Positions 21,990 through 32,200 of a DNA stretch of 64,000 nucleotides are shown here, piece by piece. The stretch comes from Saturnia japonica (lineage: Eukaryota; Arthropoda; Insecta; Lepidoptera; Saturniidae): the NCBI GenBank assembly GCA_033032175.1, contig CM065318.1, positions 10,044,001-10,108,000 of the forward strand. Reading direction: 5' to 3'. The notes beneath the pieces were generated by a model. The model saw only the letters and a list, made by a program, of their open reading frames with translations. It searched no databases and was not told the origin of the DNA. The number at the start of each line of letters is the position of its first letter. The stretch's first letter is position 1. The position numbers and the translations under genes are program-made.

Positions 21990-23685
21990 CTACAAAATAC
22001 ATTTTAATTCCTTTACCATAAATTACCAGCAAGCGAGAAAGCGCGCGCATACAGTATCGTAAATATGAACCTAACATGAAAAAATAAATATAAAAAACCT
22101 TTTCCATGACACTTTTAATTATATAGTAAGTAATTTAAATTTTACCTAGAGAATTTTTAAAGCATTATCCGTAATTATATTTCATAAGGAAATCACCGAT
22201 CAAGTTGCTCAAGTAGGTAAGAGTAGGGTAAATATATTATAATTCAATAGTTTAGAAATTATTGCTTACTTATTGATACTTGTAGAATTGTAGATAGTAT
22301 TACAAAGCATTAAATGGCATTATGAATATATACTATTTAACTTTATTTTTATTGAAATACAATGCAAGTAATGAGTATCCCGAAGGGATTTCCTATGTAG
22401 TATGATTTTAGTTGTTCGAAATAAAATAAAAATATCACCAAAATTTATATATTTTTGCTTTATGTATTACGATTTGTGTGACCGCATAAAATTTATAGCA
22501 GTAGTACTGGAGAAATGTCTCAGCTTAGTACCTACTAAGTCATATTGCCAGTATACGAAGGGCTGTATTGTTTACTATAGTCGATGATTTCTTGGAAATA
22601 AAATTAGGTACAATAATATACATTTGCTTCAAGGTTGACTAAGTGTTTAGTATTTCGACAAACCTCATTGTCACTTCTTCGACAAACGTCATTGTCCAGA
22701 ACTAATTTAAAACTAGAATTTAGGTGCTGAGTGATGGAGATTCTGTTACGTAGACAGTATTTAGTTATTTCTATTGTTGATTGGTGATATAATGGTATTT
22801 GGTGATGAGTAACTTGTGATGGTTAATAGGATGTAAGTCACTGATATTATGTGATTACCGATTTAGTAATTGTGGTTATATAATTGGAAGTATAAATTCT
22901 TAAGCTGTAAGTAGTTTAATAATTTTGTTAAAATTTGGGCTCACATTCCATAGTTTCTAATTATTGCCAAGAGTTGAAGAGAAGTTGAAGTATTAATATA
23001 TTTTTATATACTTTCACTTTTCACTTTATATCTTTTACCTCCTTTCCTGCATATTAGACTTTTTTACTTTGGCAATTATAATTTTATATCGTTCCTAAAA
23101 GCTAGATTATAAATAATGTTTCTTACTAAAGCCAACTAATAGTGCTTGATTTTGTGATATTTCGATAAAAATGATGTATGTTTACATCCCTATTAAATTA
23201 TTTTTAATCATAACTTATTTATCTACATGTTCTAATGTATTATATTATTTTTGGAAAATTTTATTTGAAAATAAATTATTTGTTTTAGTATATACCTTTT
23301 TTATTACTCTTAATCTATAATATATTAATACGTGAAGAGGAAACTTCGGACTCCTTTTTAAGCATGTTGTGAGCACGGAGGAGTGAGTAATTTGGCATGG
23401 TTAAAGTTTATGTGGAGAAGGACTGTAGAAAGCCAAAATTTATATGTAATATGTGTTATGAATATATTAAATAAGAATAAACAATATTACGGATACTACA
23501 TCAACCAGCACTATTAAACTTAAACCCTCGATACATTGACATTTAGTGAAAAGTGACAACAAGTGATTTAATATTCATTATTTACGTTAACACTGCTAAT
23601 GAACGCCAGCCTCCCAAACAAGCAGTTACTGAGGACCACATACATGCACTATGGCAGGTTATACAGAAGACCGAAGATATAACGC
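21990..23685. other. No gene seen
   Basis: Strongly AT-rich. The longest frames are about 60-76 codons with no recognisable domain. Confidence 0.5.
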
Positions 23686-23689
23686 TTGT

Positions 23690-24135
23690 GAACTAGGGGT
23701 GTTGCAGATATCGCTCGCATCCACATCCGAAAATGCGGAACATTCGCAGCTTTTAAGGATGAGAATTTATAAGTGCAAGGCGCATGCGAGTAAGTAACGA
23801 CATATGTAAAGATAGTGGTTGGGGCCAGTGTGTCGTTTGCCTTGCACGTAATCGCTAAGTAACCAATAGGAACGCACATTTTAGGATCAGGATAGAGGCT
23901 GAGAAGGCTGCAATATTACTATTTATTACATATAATTCACCAATTTTGAAGTTTAATTATTAAACAAAGTTTTTTATTATTAAATTCTAAACTCAAAATG
24001 CTGATAAGTAAGACTAATTCTAATTTATTTATGTACTTAAAATTGAAATATGTTTAAAAAATCCTGAAATCCGCATCCGCAGATGTTAGCCTCTAATAAT
24101 CTGCATCCGCGGATGTCAAAATTATTGCATCCGTA
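23690..24135. repeat. Degenerate repeat with GCATCCGCGGATG motifs
   Basis: GCATCCACATCCGAAAATGC near 23718, and near 24070-24130 ATCCGCATCCGCAGATG, CTGCATCCGCGGATG and GCATCCG, form scattered inverted motifs at the two ends of a roughly 440-bp AT-rich block. This suggests a decayed element. Confidence 0.4.
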
Positions 24136-24548
24136 ACAACCCGAGAAAGCCTTCGATACCATTGAGACCTGGGCAGTACTGCAGTCTCTCCGGCGGTAAA
24201 ATGTTGATTACCGGTACGTCTAAGTATTGAAGTGTTTGCAGGGATATGCCACGATCTCAGTCCGACTGCAGGATCAGATCTCGAAACTAATCGTATTGTA
24301 GCGGGGAGTCGGACAAGGTGTCACTGAATAATATTTTCAAGGTTCTGGACAGGGGTGGACGAGAAACCAATATAGACGGCGAGCTTTTCACCGAACTTCG
24401 GTTTGCTGATGACATAATAGTCTTGGCTGAGAGGATGGCGGATCTCAGTGCAATGTAGAATAAGTATCGATAAAATTAAGAGTATGTCAAACGTTCATGA
24501 AGCGCCAACTCCCGTAAAGATCTACGATTTAAGTTGTTGATGAATATA

Positions 24549-25301
24549 CAGTGTAAACTCTTTATAACGTTATCCTTTATAACGATAAACTCCGTATAAC
24601 GTTGAAGTGAGCCCAACTTGGTTGGTTTGCGTTAAAACCCACATATTGAAACACTCTTTACAGCGATACGCCATTCTCTATTACGAAGAAATGTGTTCAT
24701 ATTTTTAGACAGTAAATATTTATTATCGGTATTATTGTTTATGTTATGTTATCAGGTAACAAAAGACTTTGAAGCTCCGAAACATCCGAGGTCGGTCTAG
24801 CTTTTGTTATCCTTAATTGCCTTAAACACATGCAGTATAACGCATTGTTTTCTCGGAAGTGATGGTCTTCGACCAAGCATACTGGGTACCTATCGTATTA
24901 TCAGTTGTAAACCTACTTTGAAACTGTTAACATGGCCAGTAAACGGAAAGCGATTAGTGTTGACGAAAAAGTTTGTGTGATACGTGCGATTGAAAAGGGA
25001 GAAAATAAAAGTGACGTTGGAAGGCGTTTTGAACTAAGTCAATCCACTGTTGCTACCATTTGGAAAAACCAAAAAACAATTCAAATAATACAAAACAAGT
25101 ACTGGCATAGCAAAAAACGTCAGACAAAGTTATCAGACTATATGTGTAAACAATAATTTATAAGAATTTATTATTTAAGACATACATATTAAAAATTCTT
25201 GTTAATTTGGTTGTTTTTTTGTTCACTCCATATAACGATAACTCTCTATAACGACAAAAAATGCTACCTCCCTTGAGATTCGTTATAAAGAGTTTACACT
25301 G
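24549..25301 (+). mobile_element. Internally deleted pogo/Tigger-like element
   Basis: The ends CAGTGTAAACTCTTTATAACG (24549) and its inverse (to 25301) are flanked by TA on both sides. Inside each end the motif TATAACG is iterated: near 24566, 24581, 24598 on the left and, on the right, near 25233, 25249 and 25280. At 753 bp it is well short of a full element. It sits inside the RTE relic and is therefore younger than it. Confidence 0.88.
24932..25156 (+). CDS. Truncated pogo-type transposase: psq/CENP-B-like HTH plus native C-terminal tail
   Basis: The 74-codon frame begins MASKRKAISVDEKVCVIRAI and continues GENKSDVGRRFELSQSTVATIWKN, the psq-type helix-turn-helix that opens CENP-B and pogo transposases. 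After about residue 56 it jumps to KRQTKLSDYMCKQ, which resembles the C-terminal tail of Tigger-type transposases. The second DNA-binding domain and the whole DDE domain are therefore deleted. If made, the peptide could bind the TATAACG repeats but could not cut. Expression is unknown. Confidence 0.75.
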   Translation: MASKRKAISVDEKVCVIRAIEKGENKSDVGRRFELSQSTVATIWKNQKTIQIIQNKYWHSKKRQTKLSDYMCKQ

Positions 25302-25869
25302 TATTTACCTCGGAAAAACTGTCCAGTTACGTAGGTTCAGCTTCGAGAAAGAGGTCAAACGTTGAGTCCAACTCGGCTGAGCAGCGTATGGGAAGCTATG
25401 CGACATCTTTTCATCCAAAATAACGCATTGTCTTAAAACGAAAGTCTTTGACTAGTGTGTTTCCAGTGATTACATATGGTGCTGGGACGTAGTCGCTAAA
25501 AGGTAAAGGTCAGTCAAAGGGCAATGGAGAGGGTATGCTCGGAGCTTCTCTGTGTGATCGAATCAGAAATGAGATCGGCAGAAGGACCAAAGTAGCGACA
25601 TATCCTTAAGAATAGCTAGATTTATGAGGCAGTGGGTGGGGACACGTAGCTCGTAGAACAGACGTCTGATGGGGCTATAGCGTTTTCAAGTGGCGACTAT
25701 ATACTGGAAGTTGTAGCGTGGGTAGACCCGCCACCAGCTGGTCCGACGACCTGGTAAAGGTTGCGAGAAGCCGCTGGATGCGGGCAGCACAGGACCGGAC
25801 GTTGTGGTGATTCTTGACGTAGGCCTATGTCCAACAGTGGACGTCTTCTACTGATGTGATGATATTCGT

Positions 25870-26248
25870 TTTAAGGTTTGTGACTTTCATATATTTAATA
25901 CACACCGTATTTATTTCTTGTTGACACTGATATAAAATTGGAAAAAATCACATCTAGTGAGACTAAGTATTACCACTACAATAAAACAAGAGGCTAAGCA
26001 AGCAACGATTGGCACCGTCTCGACTGTTATGTATATTAGAATCAGACTGGCCATCGTCAGGCTCAGTAATACCTACTTAGTATCCGAAATGTCTACCGCA
26101 AGCTTCGACAAGTTTTACAAAACAACTTCATGGTGAAGACTTGTTACAATGTGTATAAATTCACGCTCATAATTTTTCCATAACGTGCTTAAAGAAGTAT
26201 AACTAAAACATTTTTGGATAGTTAAGTATATTTCGTTCATTTAGGGGG
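25870..26248. other. 3' flank of the receptor gene, nothing else seen
   Basis: This lies downstream of the IR stop codon on the minus strand. No AATAAA was found on that strand close to the stop, and no other gene is visible. Confidence 0.45.
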
Positions 26249-29200
26249 TCAAATTTTACTTTTAACTGTTTGTCTAATTTTCCTTTGGCTTTTTATGGTT
26301 ATCCATTTTTCTCCAATGAATACGGCTGAGGATACTATGTAACCGATAAGCAGTATAATGAACGCTATACGTTGGTCTTGCATAGTTAATTTCTTGGTAG
26401 GGCGAGGTTCAGGACGGTATTTTGGCAGAGTGTCAGGTATATTAAGCGTGTATTGTGTCCAACGGTAGTACATTCCTGGAAGTCCAGCTTGTAACAGACG
26501 CTCCATAAATATCTTTAAATCTTTGGCGAACGGGAATCCTATAAAGAAAAAGGGGCATGATTTTTTTTTTGGTAGAAGTATCTTAAGTTATGTATTCATA
26601 GTTGATATTCTAATATCAGTTTAACGATTTATTCCTTATTGCAATGCAAATTCTCAGGCAGTGCCGTAACTAGGGGCGCCAGCGATGCCCAGGCACTGAC
26701 ACAGACTCTGGAGGGGTGCAGAAATGACCAGACCAGGACCACAAACAATACCTATAATAATATTTTTCTAGGGTGCAGTTATAAAAGCTCGCACCGGGCG
26801 CATAAAAAGGTAGTTACGGCGCTGCTCTCAGGTTGCAGGTGTCGAAGATTGGCAACAATAGAGGGCTATGCCCCGGAGTGGTACTCCCTCACACATTTAG
26901 TGCGAGAGAAATCTGTTGTCGTTGTTCTCTGGTTAGATATTATATTACCTATGATTTTTATATTACTAAGGTATGTAGCATTACTGCGTTGGTTTTAAGC
27001 AAATAACTGTATCAACATTATACGTACTATACAATGTGTCACAAATAAATAACTATAAAATAAACATAGAATCAATATAAATTATTATTATTATTATATT
27101 TGGTAAGACACACTAGCAGCTAATTAGCTGATGCGTGCGTATCAAATAGCTTGGAGATATCTTCCTTGTCCAATCTGCTCTTAAAGGAGGTTATGGTAGG
27201 AGCCATCACAACTTTTTCTGGAAGTTTGTTCCATGCTGTGACCACTCTGTTAGGCAAGAACTGCTTCATTGGGTTTCTTTTTGCTGGGAATTCCAAAGTT
27301 TCAAGATGACCTCGTAGTGTTTATTTTCATTTGACTTAAACATATCTTTAAGCTGGCACATCGTAATAATTAGTGAGGATTTTATAAGTTTCGATTAACC
27401 TGCCCCTTTGTCTACGGTGTTCTAGTGTGGTAAGGCCAAGGTTTATGAGGCGCTGATTGAAAAGCTGTGTATCACCTTCTTGGTAGGAACTGTAGGAAGG
27501 TACTTCTTCCATAAATAATTATTAACAAAAAAGTCAACATCTTTCAAAGTCAAATATTTGTTCTGAAGAGTTGTATAGTCTTAATATACGTAGTATCCAC
27601 AGAGTAGGTACATTCGTAGGGTACTATTCTCTCAGTTGTGGCACAGAGTAGGTACATGTCTATAAAGGAAAAGTCTGTAGTCTTATTCTATCATATCCCT
27701 TTCACTACATGATAGTATCCACTTCGGCACGAACAAAGAAGTTTGATTTTTACCTTTGCCGTACTATAAACACAGATTTGCTTTTTTCTTAAATCTATGA
27801 CTGTAGAGATATAAAAACTCTTCCCGGCCGACGTGTTTCCTCGCTCTTACGACATTGGGTCCCTCAAACGAGGCGTGAAGAGGTATTTCTATATACAAAT
27901 GTACTTTGTGAACATTATTAGGTACTGCAGATCGGCATGAAGGTGACAACTGCCGATATTAGGTATCTGTCACCTGCAATTGCCGTTATTTTTGGACTGT
28001 ACAGTACTTTCCATCAGGTAGGTATAGCGTGAAGTTATATAGGCTGTACTTAACCTTCTTCAATAAATAGGCTATAAATTGAAAATAAATGAAATTTAAA
28101 TGGAAGCTCCAGATATTTGCACATTTAAACAAACGATCGCTTGAGTTTTATAATACAACAAATATTAGTAGGTACCTTGATTAGTACCTATAGATTATAT
28201 TTTTATGAATAGTTGTTTAATATACCTAATGATACACAGGTACGTACCAGCTCTAGCAATGTAGGACAAATAATAAGTACGGAAACAATCCTCGAGAACA
28301 TACACCAAAGGACTTCCGTCTTGGTCGGTGTGATTCAACATAATTTCGAGTCTTGCATCCAATTTTCTTCCTAAAGTTACAACATTTTTGTTTCGGAGTA
28401 CAATATCTGTGTGATTAAAGTTTGATTCCATGTAGGTAAAGGTTACTACACACTATGCCTACGGCGGCATCCCGTTGGTGGCGCTGGTTCTCTCACCAGG
28501 CGGGATCGCCGCAAAACACGAGCTGCCGTGCCCCGCCAGCAACTGTCACAAGTGTCACAGCTGAAATTATGCTCGCCGCGTATTACCGATTTATGCGGCA
28601 TGTCTGCGTGGCAAAAATCCGTCGGCTGTGCCATGCCGCTGGCAAAGGCTTAATTTACTAGTTTCCTGGGTCTTTTGTATTACTTCTAACTTTAGAAGAA
28701 TTATTAGATCTTTGTCTCTTTTGAAGATAAGAGATAATAAAATTAGGTACCTATACTTAAAGTTTGTTCATGAGAAAATATTCTGAAAAATAATAGGTGT
28801 TTTCACTTTCTATTTGTAAAATTGTCATAAGTTTTACACAGATCCACAACTTGACTAAAATCCTGATACTTTATCTGCATTGATTACTTGTATCATATTG
28901 AACACATTGCTTTTAAAGTTGAATAGGAGAAAAACTTATATAATAAAATATACTTAGGCTGTCTTGAATTATTATTTGAGGATTTCAAGATATACTAATC
29001 CTAAAGTTTATCTGTGTATCATATATAAAAAACTGAAGGAGAGTTTATCTGTTGGGTTTGTCGTCATACCTACGAATGAATCGAATGAATCATGAATGTC
29101 GCGGTCCACTTGAATACAGATCCTTAGCAACTCGCACAGTAGTAACACTGTACCCATAGCAGTAAATAATCCTTTAATTATTACAACTTACTTAAGTCGG

Positions 29201-32200
29201 AGTGTTTAAGTAATTTCATACGCTCGAAAAATTTCTCGTGTAACTCATCAGTAGTGTGTTCAAATGGCCGTAATAGTTCACGGACTGAAGCCGTTGTATA
29301 TAGGATATTGTTAGATGAGTATAATTGTTTCAAACTGCTTAGTTTTTCATTGCGGACGAGTGTCGTGAATGACTTATTAATATACCCCTGTAAATTGTAA
29401 ATTTTAGTTTAATTAATAGTCTTGTACAAAAGTCTTTCTTGTTGTTAACGTTTCATAATTTACTTTTCCTTTTGGGAGCACTCTGGTGGAGCGCTTACCA
29501 TCACCTTGCATCCTTGCAGTTGCCACTCTCCCTCCATGGCGATGGTGGTTAAGTGAAATCGCTCTTGATTACCGTCAACGTAATTGTGTGTAAATCATCA
29601 TCATCATCATCATTTCAGCCGCAGGATGTCCACTGCTGAACATATGCCTCCCCCATAGATCTCCAGAGCGACCGATCTTGTACGGCCTGCACCCAACGGC
29701 TCCCAGCGACCTTTATTAGGTCATCTTTCCATCTAGTGGGGGGCCGTCCTACGCTGCGCTTTCCGGTGCGTGGTCTCCACTCGAGAACCTTTCTGCCCCA
29801 ACGGACGTCAGTTCTCCAAACTATATACCCCGCCCACTGCCACTTCAACTTGCTAATCCTTTTGGCTATGTCGGTGACCTTAGTTTGTCTACGGATCTCC
29901 TCATTTCTGATTCGATCTCGTAGAGAAACACCAAGCATAGCCCTCTCCATAGCTAAAAAAATATAAGTAAGTGTAAATAAGTAGTCAAAACAAGTGAATA
30001 CCCCGATGGTTCTATCAGAGAGCGGACCAGTTGTTGACTGAATCGAAAATCTGACGACTATGATTAATTTATGCAATTGTTAAATCATATCGGAATTGCT
30101 TATCGCTTGAAAGCCAAGATAGAGAACTAGCTGTTTTTATAGTAAGACAGCAAAGTGCTTGATGGTAAGCAATTAACCAGCAATCTAAAAACATCTTTAA
30201 CAGACGTCGTTGTCTTGCCATGCCGCCCTGATAAACGTGATAATCTAAAAGAGATTTACTAGTGACGGGTTTATTACCATCTGCATGGTTGTCGCAACCT
30301 AGTTGGATACGGATCCCTACTACCCCGCTTGTTTAATGGATATAGGTACATCAAATTTTCCCGGAATGCGACACGCCCAAGCATGTCAGGTGTTACACTT
30401 GGTGCGCGGACCTATGGTCCTAATCCAGTTGGACACGATTATCATGTCTAAGAAATATATTCAAACTAGCTGCCCTGCGCAACTTCGTCTGCCTCACATA
30501 ATGGCAGCTCTCAAAAGGAATAAATTTATCCCGTTTTTGCTCCGCTCCTCTTGGTCGTAGCGTGATGTTACATAGTCCTATAGCCTTCCTAAATAAAAGG
30601 GCTATCCACCACTAAAAAAATTTCCATTCGAACCAGTAGTTTCTGAGATTAGCGCGTTCAACCAAACAAACAAACTCTTCAGCTTTATAATATTAGTATA
30701 GATATAGTCACCGGAACATTATTAGGCGCTTTGTAATATACTTGCAGATACTGTTAAGATATTGATTTGAGGATAATAGAAACCCAGCTGAACACTGAAA
30801 AATGCACAATAATGCTATAAACTCTTGTCTATGTTTTTCTTATGTGTTAGTTGAAATTTTGCGATTGCTCCATTCATATAAAATTTTAGTTTAATACACA
30901 CATCAAAAAAGTGTAAGCAACATGCGTGATATTACAAATTTTTCCATTTATATTAATTAATTTCTAAATATTTACTCAAGCAAAGTGCGTAGGTAAGTAA
31001 ACTTTTTTGTTATTGATGACATACTGGCTGGTTGTAAAAAAAAATTTGATTATGTTTTGTTTTTTCATAAAATTCAAATGACTGCGAATTTGTTTGAATT
31101 TAAGTGCGTTTTAATTGCTACGTTTAGTCTTGATTTTATAATTTTACCAACCATTTAAATAAAGTTAGCAACAAAATTGAATTGTTATAATAGATATTCT
31201 TTACGTCATGAAGCGACGTCATTTGATGGCAGATGAAATGCAAAAGAGCTGTAGGGATGTTGCAAGCGGGGAGTAATCAATCTCAGATATGTCGACATTT
31301 TGGCATTCATAGAAGTGTTATTTGTCGTCTTTGGCAGCGCTACAATAATACAGGAGAACCCGCTGAACAGCATCCAGGCCGTAAAAGGAGTACAACCACT
31401 CGGCAAGACCGGTACATACAACTGACTGCAAGACGCCAGCCGATGTTAACCGCTCGAGAGATAAGTTTGAGGCTACAAATTTCAAGTGGTGTTGATGTAA
31501 GTCCTCAAACTGTACGAAATCGACTGCATGAGTACGGCCTACGAGCTCGACGCCCCATCAGGTGCCCACCGATACGTCACGGGAATCGCGCTCGTCGATA
31601 TGAATGGTGTACAGAACGCATAACATGGACCCAGGAACAATGGGATAAAACTATGTTTTCCGATGAGTCGCGATTCGGGTTTAAGCCTGATACAAGAAGG
31701 GTACGAATGTATCGTCGGCCCGGAAATACTGAAAGGCTCAGGTGCGTTCAGGAAGTTCATCCATACAGCGGCTCAACAGTTATGTTATGGGCGGGTATTA
31801 TGAAGAACAGGCGAACTGAGCTCGTTTTTGTAAATGGAAACATGAATGCTGAAAATTACATTGAGGATATTCTCAGACCTTATGTCTACCCATTTGCACA
31901 AACCTTTGGCTCCGATTTTAGGTTAATGCATGACAATGCGCGTTCACATACAGCTCGGCGAACCAGTGAATACTTTGCAACGGAGAACATCCGGGTATTG
32001 TCCTGGCCTGCACCATTGGCATATCTCAACCCCATCGAGCACGCATGGGACATGCTCCAGAGACGTGTTTTGAAACTTGGACGGAGCGACAACAACCCAA
32101 CAGCTGAAGGATTTGCTACAATTCCATTGGGAGCAAATACCGCAAGATGACATAAACAGTCTCATTAATTCAATGAATAATCGTTGCCGACATGTTCTGA

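Larger units (their letters stand above)
24146..25858 (+). mobile_element. RTE-type non-LTR relic, interrupted by a pogo-like element
   Basis: The plus strand reads AFDTIETWAVLQSLRR (reverse transcriptase motif A region) and RGVGQGV. It goes on to LRFADDIIVLAER, with the F-A-D-D catalytic motif, near 24402. After the insert at 24549-25301 the frame resumes: GAATATATTTACCTCGG joins across the insert to read EYIYLGKTVQ. It then goes on through KLCDIFSSKI and ASLCDRIRNEIGRRTK to GTAGGCCTATGTCCAACAGT. Several stops and indels kill it. The 5' part, including the endonuclease, is absent. It is the same family as 29597-29955. Confidence 0.85.

Noticed and set aside
26639..26998. 119-codon frame
   Set aside because: It is mostly hAT MITE sequence plus flank, with low-information composition.
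31206..32165. Minus-strand frames over the Tc1-like element
   Set aside because: Antisense shadows of the transposase frame.
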